8,664 nt of DNA, from the NCBI GenBank assembly GCA_021730855.1, contig JAKFYM010000082.1, positions 1 through 8,664 on the forward strand, read 5' to 3'. Numbering within the stretch: the stretch's first letter is position 1; every line of letters begins with the position of its first letter. Below, piece by piece: positions 1-7,503 of this stretch. The notes under the pieces were generated by a model. The model saw only the letters and a program-made list of their open reading frames with translations. It made no database searches and was not told the origin of the DNA. The translations under genes and the position numbers were made by a program. The stretch is from Bdellovibrionales bacterium (GTDB lineage: Bacteria; Bdellovibrionota; UBA1018; CAIPTA01).

Positions 1-139
1 TATCGTAGAGCGAAGCAAAGCCCCCGATCCCGGTCTTCACCGCCTTCGAATAGGTGGAACGCACCATTTTTTCAATCCGCGCCACAAAGGTATCGCCCTT
101 GTCGCGGTCCACTCCGGCATCGGCATAGGTAATGGTCAT
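1..139 (-). CDS. purM: Phosphoribosylformylglycinamidine cyclo-ligase (AIR synthetase), N-terminal fragment
   Basis: PurM closes the imidazole ring: it converts formylglycinamidine ribonucleotide plus ATP to aminoimidazole ribonucleotide (step 5 of purine synthesis, cytosolic). Only the first 46 codons are present; the gene runs off the left edge. The visible peptide begins MTITYADAGVDRDKGDTF, matching the usual PurM opening Y-x-DAGVD-x-x-xG, and ends with KTGIGGFASLYD, matching the family's (G)GIGGF segment that starts the first ATP-binding half. The ATG at 139-137 is preceded by AAGGAG at 149-144 with a 4-base spacer. It lies 8 bp after the purH stop, so it is the last visible gene of the operon and probably translationally coupled to purH. 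The family is usually about 340-350 aa. The assignment rests on a short stretch, but motif and context agree. Confidence 0.9.
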   Translation of the reverse strand, partial: MTITYADAGVDRDKGDTFVARIEKMVRSTYSKAVKTGIGGFASLYD

Positions 140-143
140 AGGT

Positions 144-149
144 CTCCTT
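144..149 (-). promoter_or_regulatory. purM ribosome binding site overlapping the purH stop codon
   Basis: On the minus strand the sequence reads TAAGGAGACCTATG. The purH stop TAA (150-148) shares two bases with the Shine-Dalgarno AAGGAG, and a 4-base spacer follows before the purM ATG. A ribosome ending purH therefore sits on the purM site, which suggests coupled translation. The coupling is inferred; the sequence arrangement is directly visible. Confidence 0.75.
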
Positions 150-1725
150 AGTGACGAAAGTGGCGGCGGCCCGTGAAAGCCATCGCCATGCCCATGCGGT
201 CGGCGGCGGCGATCACTTCCTCATCGCGGATGCTGCCTCCGGGTTGCACGAGGTAACGAATCCCCAAATCTCCGGCGGCTTCCACGCCATCGGCAAAGGG
301 GAAAAAAGCGTCCGAAATCAAAACAAGCTCTTCCAGGCCACCCTTTTCGCGGGCCCGGGGCCCGGCCAACGCGCGCAAGCTATCGATGCGGTTGGGTTGG
401 CCCATGCCTGCGCCCACGAGCTGAAAGCTATTCTTATGCGCGCGCACGAGGGCGATCGCATTCGAGCGCAGGTGCTTGGCCGCCATGATGCCAAAGCTCG
501 CCAGAGCCAGCTTCTCGCGGGGAAAAGGAATCTTGGTCACTGAGCGCAGCTCGCTGTCGAGGCCCTCGTCCTCGTCCTGGATCAGCACGCCGCCGTAGAC
601 CGAGCGGATCATGCGCTCCTTGGTGCCGGGTTTGCGCAGCGGGCAGAGCAGGACGCGCAAGTTTTTCTTCTTAGCGAAAATCGCGAGGGCCGCGGGCTCC
701 ACGTGAGGAGCCACCACGAGCTCCACGAACTTATCGCCGAGCCAGGTGGCGCAGGCTTCGTCCACCGCATGCGAGAAACACAAAATCCCGCCGAAGGCCG
801 AAACTGGATCCCCAGCCCAGGCCAGTTCCAAGGCCTCGAGCAAGCCGCCGGCCACGGCGAGCCCGCAGGGATTAAGGTGCTTGATGATGGCCACGGTGGG
901 CTTTTCCCCGCCCGCCGCAAAAAACGCATCGCTCGCCGATCGCAGGGCCGCATCGGCGTCGAGAAGATTATTGTAGGAGAGGGCCTTGCCCTGGAGGATA
1001 TCGGCCGAGGCGATCGAGGATTCCACCGCAAAAAAAGGATCGCGAAAGAAGGTGGCCGACTGGTGGGGGTTCTCGCCGTAACGGAGTTTTTTCCCGCGGT
1101 CGAGGCAAAGATAATGGGTCTCCTCGCCTAAGTAACGGGCCGAAAGCTCCTCGGCGATTCCCGAATCATAGGTGGCCAATAAGCGGAAGGCCACCACGGC
1201 CAGTTTTTTGCGCGTCGAAAAACCCAAAGCGCCCTCGCTAGCCTCGATCTCCGCCATCAATTCGGCGTATTGGCCGGGATGCGTGGCCACCGCCACATGC
1301 GCGTGGTTCTTGGCCGCGGCGCGAATCATCGTGGGGCCGCCCACGTCGATCTCTTCCACGAGCTCAGGATCCGAGGCACCGCGCTTGCGCGCTTCCTGGA
1401 AGGGATAGAGATTGCAGACCACGAGATCAATGGGCTCGACGCCCATTTTTTTGGCCGTGGCCACATCTTCGGCATGATCTCGGCGGAAAAGCAGAGAGCT
1501 CGCAAAGGGGAAACTGATCGTCTTCATGCGGCCGCCAAAGACTTCCGGATTCCCGGTGACCGTCTCCATCGGAGTGACCGCCACGCCTGCGTCGGTGAGC
1601 TTCTTGGCGGTGCCCCCGGTGGCCAGGATCTCCACACCCTGCTCGGCCAAAAAGCGCGCAAAACCAACCGCGCCGTCCTTATCGGAGACGCTGAAGAGGG
1701 CCCGGCGAATGCGTACAAAATCCAT
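148..1725 (-). CDS. purH: Bifunctional AICAR formyltransferase / IMP cyclohydrolase
   Basis: PurH performs the last two steps to IMP: formyl transfer from 10-formyl-THF to AICAR, then ring closure of FAICAR. The product is 525 aa, close to E. coli PurH (529). The N-terminal MGS-like cyclohydrolase domain (about 1-200) has SVSDK at 12-16, ATGGTA at 35-40, GRMKT at 65-69, NLYPF at 105-109, EIDVGGPTMIRAAAKNH at 125-141. The residues corresponding to human ATIC R64, K66, Y104, D125 and K137 are all kept (R66, K68, Y107, D127, K139). The C-terminal transformylase domain has LRYGENPHQ (214-222), GKALSYNN (246-253), the KH-x-NPCG motif (282-288), SAFGGI, SDAFFPF (471-477), QPGGSIRD (494-501) and the terminal RHFRH. 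Oddly, the segment after GRMKT reads ISFPFASSLLFRR instead of the usual LHPxxHGGIL. The frame opens upstream to 1752, but the start is set at 1725 (or 1728) because AGGGAG lies just before the tandem ATGATG and the protein aligns from there. It overlaps the purQ stop. Confidence 0.96.
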   Translation of the reverse strand: MDFVRIRRALFSVSDKDGAVGFARFLAEQGVEILATGGTAKKLTDAGVAVTPMETVTGNPEVFGGRMKTISFPFASSLLFRRDHAEDVATAKKMGVEPIDLVVCNLYPFQEARKRGASDPELVEEIDVGGPTMIRAAAKNHAHVAVATHPGQYAELMAEIEASEGALGFSTRKKLAVVAFRLLATYDSGIAEELSARYLGEETHYLCLDRGKKLRYGENPHQSATFFRDPFFAVESSIASADILQGKALSYNNLLDADAALRSASDAFFAAGGEKPTVAIIKHLNPCGLAVAGGLLEALELAWAGDPVSAFGGILCFSHAVDEACATWLGDKFVELVVAPHVEPAALAIFAKKKNLRVLLCPLRKPGTKERMIRSVYGGVLIQDEDEGLDSELRSVTKIPFPREKLALASFGIMAAKHLRSNAIALVRAHKNSFQLVGAGMGQPNRIDSLRALAGPRAREKGGLEELVLISDAFFPFADGVEAAGDLGIRYLVQPGGSIRDEEVIAAADRMGMAMAFTGRRHFRH

Positions 1726-2486
1726 CATTTCTCCCTGAGATAGTTCAGGCAATTTTGGAAAAACTTCAGCCCCGGCCCGGGAGCCTCACGGTCGGCCAGG
1801 CGTGAGCTCAAGGGATGCTGGAGGAGCGAAATCGCGGCCTCGGGATGCGGCATCAGCCCGAACACGAGCCCCGTGGGATCACAGACGCCCGCGATCCGTC
1901 CATAAGAACCATTTATATCCTCCTGATAGCGCAGGGCGATCTGGCCCTTCTGCGCCAGCTGGCGGTGGATATTTTCCTCCTCGCCCCGGGTGAAGACCAC
2001 GCGGCCCTCGCCATGGCGGATCGGCAAGGGGAAAGTGGTTTCGAGATTGCGCGTCCAGATGCAGACGGTGTTTTTTTCCACCTCCAGGCCCACCCAGCGA
2101 TCGAGAAAATTCCCGTGCGAGTTGCGCGCGAGCGCCATGGTGCGCACGCCGAAGGGCTCCGGCAGAAGGCCGAGCTTGGTGAGGGCTTGAAAGCCATTGC
2201 AGATCCCGATCACCGGCTTCTTGGCACCCACGAACACATTGAGTTCTTCCCCAAGCACGAGCGCCACCTTAAGGGCCAGCACCTGGCCGCTACCAAGATC
2301 GTCACCAAAAGAAAAGCCCCCAGGAAAGGCGATCGCTTCATATTTATGCACGCTCGCGCGATCGGCCAGAAGATCATTGATGTGCACGATCACGGGTTCG
2401 GCACCGGCGAGCGCAAACGCCCGCGCGGTATCGCGATCGCAGTTGATGCCATCGCCGGTGAGCACTAGGACTTTTGGCGCTCTCAT
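1725..2486 (-). CDS. purQ: Phosphoribosylformylglycinamidine synthase, glutaminase subunit
   Basis: PurQ is the class I glutamine amidotransferase that releases ammonia from glutamine and passes it to PurL for FGAR to FGAM conversion (step 4). The protein is 253 aa, somewhat longer than B. subtilis PurQ (227). It opens with KVLVLTGDGINCDRDTARAF, then FPGGFSFGDDLGSG (54-67), the nucleophile elbow GICNGFQ (94-100, catalytic Cys96), PIRHGEGR (155-162), INGSYGRIAG (191-200) and MPHPE (212-216) giving His214 and Glu216 of the triad. The triad is therefore complete. The VHxxDLL-x-x-R segment and PGGFSFGD-x-LGSG recall the glutaminase domain of single-chain PurL as much as the small PurQ. Its ATG shares an ATGA overlap with the purL stop and follows a purine-rich AAGGGGGAG, so the two subunits are probably made by coupled translation in near equal amounts. 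Confidence 0.96.
   Translation of the reverse strand: MRAPKVLVLTGDGINCDRDTARAFALAGAEPVIVHINDLLADRASVHKYEAIAFPGGFSFGDDLGSGQVLALKVALVLGEELNVFVGAKKPVIGICNGFQALTKLGLLPEPFGVRTMALARNSHGNFLDRWVGLEVEKNTVCIWTRNLETTFPLPIRHGEGRVVFTRGEEENIHRQLAQKGQIALRYQEDINGSYGRIAGVCDPTGLVFGLMPHPEAAISLLQHPLSSRLADREAPGPGLKFFQNCLNYLREK
1731..1736 (-). promoter_or_regulatory. Ribosome binding site deciding the purH start (tandem ATG)
   Basis: The minus strand reads AGGGAGAAATGATGG. The Shine-Dalgarno AGGGAG lies only 2 bases before the ATG at 1728 but 5 bases before the second ATG at 1725, so the second is favoured. The purQ TGA stop (1727-1725) is embedded in the ATGATG, giving either a 4-base or a 1-base overlap. The site also argues against the upstream ATG at 1752, which lies inside purQ coding sequence. 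Confidence 0.65.
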
Positions 2487-5400
2487 CGCTCCCCCTTCCA
2501 GGCACGCTTGGCTTCGGTGACGGGCACGTCCACGATCACGAGGCCATGCCGCGTGATGCGGATGTTCTCAGGATTCACCTGGCCAAGACGCAGCAGATTC
2601 TGCCCCGAGAAAAATTTGCGAAAATCCTCTTCCTTTTCCGGCGCCACCGACACCAGGAAGCGGCCGGGGCTTTCGTTGAAGAAAAACTCTGCGAGACTGG
2701 GGAACTCCCGAATCTCGTTCGCAAAACCTTCCACGTTCACGTTCACGCCCAGCATACCGCCGATCGCGCTTTCCGCCAGCGCCACGAGCATGCCACCCTC
2801 GCTGCAATCATGGCAGGAGCGCACCCAGCCCGAGCGGATCGCTTGGTGCAGAGTGCGATAGAGCCGCAGATTGGCTTCGCCATTCACGGGCGGAGGATTG
2901 CGGTTGAGGCTCTGGGGCAATTGGAAAATATCCTCGAGCTCGGAACCCCCGAGCATCGGCAGGCTGCGGCCGAGGAGATAGACTCCATCGCCAGCCTTCT
3001 GGAAATCCGAGGTCACCGTCTTGCTCACGTCGGGCACCTTGCCCATGGCCGTCACGAGCACCGTGGGCGGCACGCTGATCTTGATGTCCTTGCCAAAGCG
3101 CGAGCGGCCGATGAAATCATTTTTCATGCTGTCTTTGCCGCTCACGAAAGGAGTGCCATAGAGCTTGGCCAGTTCATAGAGGCCGTGGTTGGCGCGCACC
3201 AGCTGGGCCAGTTTATGCTCGGCATCGGGATTGCGTTCCGAAGGCAGCGGATCGGGCCAACAAAAATTATCGATCACGGCCATCTGGTCGGGATCCCCGC
3301 CCGTGGCCACGCCATTGCGCACGGCCTCGTCGAGGGCGTGCTGGGCCATGAGGTGGGCGTCAAAGCGCGCGAGTTTTGGCTGCAGCCCGCAGGAAATGGT
3401 CACCCCGGCTTTTTCTTCCCCGCCATGGGGCGCGAGCCAGATCACGGCGGCATCGCCCGGGCCTTCGGCTTCCACGCCCACAAAGGGCTTCACCAGGGTG
3501 GCGGCCTGCACCTCGTGGTCGTAGCGGCGCACCCATTCTTCCTTGGAGCGGATATTCCAGCGCGCCAGCAAGGTATAGAGCGCGTTCTCGTGAAAGGCGC
3601 GCGACTGCAATTCCGTCACCTTCACCTCGGGCAGGGGCGTGCGCTTGGACCAGGAAGATTCCTCCTGCGGCCCTTCCCACTTTGCTTTCAGCACCATGGG
3701 CGGCAGGCCATCGTGCAAAAAATCCAGATCGAGCTGGGCCACGGTGGTGCCTTGGTAGTCTACGCGAAAGACTCCCGAATCGTTGAACTCGCCGAGCACG
3801 CTCGCCTCCACGCCACGGCGACGGGCAAGCTCGAGGAAACTATCGAGTTTCTCCTGGGGCACGGAGAAGGTCATGCGCTCCTGGCTCTCGCTCACCACGA
3901 GCTCAAAGGGCTGCAGGCCGGGGTATTTCACCGGCGCATGCGTCACATCGAGGCGCGCGCCTCCCGTGCCCTGGGCCATCTCGCCCACGCTGGAGCTTAA
4001 CCCCCCGGCGCCATTGTCGGTGAGGCTCGAGTAGAGGCCAAGGTCGCGGGCTTCGAGTAGGAAATCCGCCAGGCGTTTTTGCGTGATCGGATCCCCGATC
4101 TGCACCACGGTGGCGGGAGCGCTCTCATTCAGCTCCATCGAACTGAAGGTGGCGCCATGGATGCCGTCTTTGCCGATGCGCCCGCCGGCCATCACGATCG
4201 CATCCCCAGGCTTTTGGTTTTTCGAAGCGCCGGGCAAACCCGCCACTGTGGTCTGGGGCATCACGCCGATGGTGCCGCAGAAAACGAGGGGCTTGCCGGA
4301 GAAATCTTTATGAAAGGCAAAGGCGCCGTTCACGGTGGGGATGCCGCTTTTGTTGCCGCCATCTTCCACACCGAGGTGCACACCATCAAAGATGCGTCGG
4401 GGGTGCTTGAGGCCTTCGGGCAATTCTTTTTCCTCGCCCACGGCCGGCCAGTCGGGCGGACCAAAACAAAACACATCCGTATTGGCGATTGGGCGGGCTC
4501 CGAGGCCGCAGCCAAGCACATCGCGGTTCACGCCCACGATGCCGGTGAGCGCGCCCCCGTAAGGATCCAGCGCCGAAGGGCTGTTGTGGGTTTCCACCTT
4601 GATGCAAAGGTCCACGTTGGGATCAAAACGCACCACGCCCGCATTGTCGGAAAAAACCGAGATCAGCCAGGGCAGGTTCCGCTCCACGCGCACCTCTTCG
4701 GTGGCTTTGCGGATATAGGACTTAAAGACGCTTTTCACGGTGAAGGCCCCAAGCTCGGGATAACCCGCCTGCGGCTTGGCTTCGGTATAGTCAATCTCCG
4801 CACCAAATATTTTATGTTTGCAGTGCTCACTCCAGGTCTGCGCCAGGATCTCGATCTCCACGTCGGTGGGCTGGAGCGGGAGGCCAATGGCCTTGCGCTT
4901 GGCTTGCACTTCGGGGCGGCGGTAATAGGCCTGGATCGTCTGCAGCTCCTGCAGGGTGAGGGCCCAGCAGCGCTCGCGGCTCATTTTCTCGAGGTGGCGG
5001 TCGTCCACGTCGAGCGAAACCGTTTCCACCTGGGTCTTCTCCTGCAGCAGCACCTCGGGCACCCGCTGCTGCTCAAAGCGTCCGGGCGCAAAATAATCCG
5101 CCCAGGGCAGCACCTGGATTTCCTCGATCAGGGGATTGGCCACGATCTCCTGGGCCACGCGCTCGGCCTCACTTTTCGAGAGATCGCCATAAAAATAAAT
5201 CGCCTTGCCGGTATAGACGGTGACTTTCTTTTCACGCGCCAAGCCGCCGAGCAGGCCCAAGGCCTCGGTGGCCGTACGGCCCACATTGTCGGTGACACCG
5301 GGGAGAAAACGCACCTGGGCCACATAGGAGGGCAAGAGCTGGCCCGCGCTCGAAAAACGAAAGTCGGTGGTGTGCTGCAGATGAAATTCCTGGAGCACGG

Positions 5401-5599
5401 GATCGCAGAAAACCTTTTCGCCCCAGCGCTTGGCCTCTTCGAAGGGGATCTCGCCCTCTTGGGCCTTGAGCCAGAAGAGCTGCACAGTCTCGGTGCCATA
5501 GACGGGCACGCGCAAATATTGGCGGGCCGCGCGAGCATACCGTTGCTCTCGAACATTGCAGTCAAAATCGCGAACCTCAATCCGGGTCACGCTACTCAT
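2483..5599 (-). CDS. purL: Phosphoribosylformylglycinamidine synthase with fused PurS-like N-terminus, no glutaminase domain
   Basis: PurL makes FGAM from FGAR, ATP and glutamine-derived ammonia. The product is 1038 aa: between small PurL (about 740, needs PurS and PurQ) and single-chain PurL (about 1300 with its own glutaminase). Residues about 4-76 and 93-164 look like two PurS-type repeats; the second has PGVTDNVGRTATEALGLLG, VYTGKAIYFYG and the PurS-like ending EIVANPLIEEIQV. A linker with PTDVEIEILAQTWSEHCKHK (244-263, conserved His259) leads into the FGAM synthase core: VETHNSPSALDPYGGA (335-350), GGRIGKDGIHGA (472-483), TDNGAGGLSSSVGE, VVSESQERM (568-576), then the second half with YDHEVQ (693-698), GGDPDQMAVIDNFCWPDP (767-784), VSGKDSMKND (819-828) and CHDCSEGG (929-936). 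The protein stops exactly where the glutaminase domain would begin, and purQ follows with a 4-bp overlap. The frame is open back to 5701, but those residues lie inside purN and look non-homologous; the start at 5599 has GAGG 4 bases upstream and overlaps the purN end by 8 bp. Confidence 0.95.
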   Translation of the reverse strand: MSSVTRIEVRDFDCNVREQRYARAARQYLRVPVYGTETVQLFWLKAQEGEIPFEEAKRWGEKVFCDPVLQEFHLQHTTDFRFSSAGQLLPSYVAQVRFLPGVTDNVGRTATEALGLLGGLAREKKVTVYTGKAIYFYGDLSKSEAERVAQEIVANPLIEEIQVLPWADYFAPGRFEQQRVPEVLLQEKTQVETVSLDVDDRHLEKMSRERCWALTLQELQTIQAYYRRPEVQAKRKAIGLPLQPTDVEIEILAQTWSEHCKHKIFGAEIDYTEAKPQAGYPELGAFTVKSVFKSYIRKATEEVRVERNLPWLISVFSDNAGVVRFDPNVDLCIKVETHNSPSALDPYGGALTGIVGVNRDVLGCGLGARPIANTDVFCFGPPDWPAVGEEKELPEGLKHPRRIFDGVHLGVEDGGNKSGIPTVNGAFAFHKDFSGKPLVFCGTIGVMPQTTVAGLPGASKNQKPGDAIVMAGGRIGKDGIHGATFSSMELNESAPATVVQIGDPITQKRLADFLLEARDLGLYSSLTDNGAGGLSSSVGEMAQGTGGARLDVTHAPVKYPGLQPFELVVSESQERMTFSVPQEKLDSFLELARRRGVEASVLGEFNDSGVFRVDYQGTTVAQLDLDFLHDGLPPMVLKAKWEGPQEESSWSKRTPLPEVKVTELQSRAFHENALYTLLARWNIRSKEEWVRRYDHEVQAATLVKPFVGVEAEGPGDAAVIWLAPHGGEEKAGVTISCGLQPKLARFDAHLMAQHALDEAVRNGVATGGDPDQMAVIDNFCWPDPLPSERNPDAEHKLAQLVRANHGLYELAKLYGTPFVSGKDSMKNDFIGRSRFGKDIKISVPPTVLVTAMGKVPDVSKTVTSDFQKAGDGVYLLGRSLPMLGGSELEDIFQLPQSLNRNPPPVNGEANLRLYRTLHQAIRSGWVRSCHDCSEGGMLVALAESAIGGMLGVNVNVEGFANEIREFPSLAEFFFNESPGRFLVSVAPEKEEDFRKFFSGQNLLRLGQVNPENIRITRHGLVIVDVPVTEAKRAWKGER

Positions 5600-6221
5600 A
5601 CATCCTCGCAATCCAGCGGGCGCCTTCGCGCTCGCGTTTCCATAATTTTTTCCTGGAGGCCAGGTCCAGCGCCTGGGGAAAGAGCTGGTGCTCGAGGGCA
5701 CGCCCTTTGGCCGTGAAGGTTTCTAAAGTGTCGTTCTCCTCGCGCGCAAAAGAGGCTTGCAAGATCGGTAAACCCGTATCGAGCCCCTCGTCCACGAGGT
5801 GCACCGTGACCCCGCTCAGTTGGCAGCCTTCTTCAAAGGCGCGGCGATAACCACCAAGGCCGGGATAGGCGGGCAAAAGGGAAGGGTGCACATTCATCAC
5901 GCGAAACCCCAAATTCTCATCGTGAAAGAACTCGAGAAAACTCGCGCTCACCAGCCGCTTATAGCCCGCCATGCAGGCCCAGTCGGGGCGCAGTTTGTCC
6001 AAAAGCTGCAGCAGCGCGCCCTCTTCGGAGGGGCGGATCAGATGGGCGGGCACCTTCCATTCCTCGGCCACGCCCAGCGCGGGAGCATCGCGGTCGCTCA
6101 CCAAAGCCACGGGCTCGAGCCGTTCCGGATGCTGGCGCGCATATTCAAAAAGCTTCTTTGCATTGGTCCCCTGGCCAGAGGCCAGCACCAGAAAACGCAA
6201 GGGCTGTTCAGCGGCCGACAT
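5592..6221 (-). CDS. purN: Phosphoribosylglycinamide formyltransferase (GART, 10-formyl-THF dependent)
   Basis: PurN transfers the formyl group of 10-formyltetrahydrofolate to GAR, giving FGAR (step 3), the substrate of the PurL encoded directly downstream. The protein is 209 aa, the normal size (E. coli 212). Visible signatures are LASGQGTNAKKL (13-24, phosphate-binding loop, usually SGxGSNL), LVSDRDAPALG (40-50), MAGYKRLVSASFL (84-96), the catalytic block MNVHPSLLPAYPGLGGYRRA (109-128) with Asn110 and His112, and GVTVHLVDEGLDTGLPILQ (137-155) with Asp148. These correspond to E. coli Asn106, His108 and Asp144, so activity is expected. The start at 6221 is chosen over the in-frame ATG at 6251 because a full AGGAGG sits 4 bases upstream and the extra ten residues (MKLPERRGGV) match nothing in the family. 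It overlaps purD by 14 bp and purL by 8 bp. Confidence 0.95.
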   Translation of the reverse strand: MSAAEQPLRFLVLASGQGTNAKKLFEYARQHPERLEPVALVSDRDAPALGVAEEWKVPAHLIRPSEEGALLQLLDKLRPDWACMAGYKRLVSASFLEFFHDENLGFRVMNVHPSLLPAYPGLGGYRRAFEEGCQLSGVTVHLVDEGLDTGLPILQASFAREENDTLETFTAKGRALEHQLFPQALDLASRKKLWKREREGARWIARMYE

Positions 6222-7503
6222 CACCCCTCCTCTGCGCTCCGGCAATTTCAATCCCGCGCGTGAGGGCGTAGGCTTTTTCCCGCGCCTCGGCCCGCGTGGC
6301 GGCCAGGGCCGTCACTCCCAGCACGCGCCCGCCATTGGTCACAAACCCTTTTTCGTTCTTGGCCACTCCGGCGAAAAATAATTTTTGCTCGAGGGGCGCG
6401 CCCTCCCGCGGCAGCAGTGCCTCGGGCAGATGAATCGCATCGCCCTTGCGCACGACCGCGCCCCCGGTGCCGGGATAACCAGCCGCGGCCGTGACCACAT
6501 GCACTCCCGCTAACGCCTTCAAGCGCGGGCCCGTGGCCGGCAACTCCTGCAGGGCGCCTCTTTGCGCGGCCTGGAGCCAGGGCAGGAGATCCTCGTCCAA
6601 GAGCGGCAGCAGCACCTGGGTCTCAGGATCTCCGAGACGCGCATTGAACTCGATCACCTTCGGGCCGTCTTTCGTGATCATCAGGCCTGAAAACAAAATT
6701 CCTTTATAGGGAGTGCCGCGTTTTTTCAGCGCGCGCAAGAGGGGTAAGTTCACCTCTTCCTGCACCCGCGCGGCCGTGCCCTCCGGCAACCAATCGGCCG
6801 GAGAAAAGGCGCCCATGCCGCCGGTATTGGGGCCGCGATCCCCATCCTCTAGGCGTTTGTAGTCGCAAGCAAACCCCAAGAACACCGCGCGCGTGCCATC
6901 ACAGATCGAAAAAGCTGAAACCTCGCGCCCGAGGAGCCGCTCCTCCACCACCACGGTCTTGCCCGAGGCGCCCATCGCTCCGCCCTCGAGAAAATCTTGC
7001 ACCGTGGCCAAGGCCTGCTCGCGGCTCTCGCACACCACCACGCCCTTGCCCAGCGCCAGGCCATCGGCCTTGATCACCCAGCCATCGCCCCAGTCCACTG
7101 CGCTGAGGAAAGCTTGAGCCGCCGCCAAGTCCGAAAAAATCTCGAAGCGAGCCGTGGGAATCCCTTCGGCCTGCATCAGCTCCTTGGAAAAAGCCTTGGA
7201 CCATTCGATCCGGGCCGCGGCCTGCACGGGACCAAAGGCCGGGATGCCCTCGCGATCGAGAAAATCCACCAGGCCATCGGCTAGAGCTTGGTCGGGCCCC
7301 ACCACCACGAAATCCACGCGCTCGGCCCGGCAGAGCGCGGCCAGGGCCGGGAAATCGGCGGCGGGCAGGCAGCGAATCTTTGGCTCGAGCGCAATCCCGG
7401 GATTGCCCGGCGTCACCAACACCTCGCTTATGCTTGGGCTTTGGGCGAGCTTCCAGGAGAGGGCATGTTCGCGTCCTCCGGACCCGTAGACGAGAACCTT
7501 CAT
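6208..7503 (-). CDS. purD: Phosphoribosylamine-glycine ligase (GAR synthetase)
   Basis: PurD is the ATP-grasp ligase that joins glycine to phosphoribosylamine, giving GAR (step 2), the substrate of the next gene's product PurN. The length of 431 aa is typical (E. coli 429). The N-domain starts MKVLVYGSGGREHALSWKLA with the family GGREHA motif (9-14), TPGNPG (31-36) and VVGPDQALADGLVD (67-80). The ATP-grasp region has EGIPTARF (113-120), VIKADGLALGKGVVV (143-157), GREVSAFSICDG (192-203) and GDRGPNTGGMGAFSP (221-235). The metal/ATP-binding EFNARLGDPETQ is at 285-296 (Glu286, Asn288). The C-terminal part has AGYPG (341-345) and ends GAQRRGDVGR, like the usual YR-x-DIG ending, so the gene is complete. 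The start has GGGAG 5 bases upstream and an ATGA overlap with the purC stop. Confidence 0.97.
   Translation of the reverse strand: MKVLVYGSGGREHALSWKLAQSPSISEVLVTPGNPGIALEPKIRCLPAADFPALAALCRAERVDFVVVGPDQALADGLVDFLDREGIPAFGPVQAAARIEWSKAFSKELMQAEGIPTARFEIFSDLAAAQAFLSAVDWGDGWVIKADGLALGKGVVVCESREQALATVQDFLEGGAMGASGKTVVVEERLLGREVSAFSICDGTRAVFLGFACDYKRLEDGDRGPNTGGMGAFSPADWLPEGTAARVQEEVNLPLLRALKKRGTPYKGILFSGLMITKDGPKVIEFNARLGDPETQVLLPLLDEDLLPWLQAAQRGALQELPATGPRLKALAGVHVVTAAAGYPGTGGAVVRKGDAIHLPEALLPREGAPLEQKLFFAGVAKNEKGFVTNGGRVLGVTALAATRAEAREKAYALTRGIEIAGAQRRGDVGR
6226..6231 (-). promoter_or_regulatory. Strong ribosome binding site for purN inside the end of purD
   Basis: The minus strand reads AGAGGAGGGGTGATG, a complete AGGAGG with a 4-base spacer to the purN ATG at 6221. 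It lies within the last codons of purD (encoding the QRRGD region), so the purD C-terminus and the purN initiation signal share sequence. It is the best Shine-Dalgarno match in the window and fixes the purN start. Confidence 0.8.

Noticed and set aside
2474..4000. 508-codon open frame on the plus strand
   Set aside because: It lies wholly antisense to purL, its translation is rich in His, Gly and Ala with no recognisable domain, and the opposite strand encodes a clearly conserved enzyme. It is an effect of codon bias in GC-rich sequence.
5600..5701. N-terminal extension of purL by 34 residues
   Set aside because: These codons are out-of-frame purN sequence, do not resemble PurL or PurS, and the start at 5599 has a suitable GAGG and a normal overlap with purN.
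4079..5716. 545-codon open frame on the plus strand
   Set aside because: It is also antisense to purL and the purN end, with a low-information translation (many His, Gly, Arg) and no motif. Treated as a shadow of purL.
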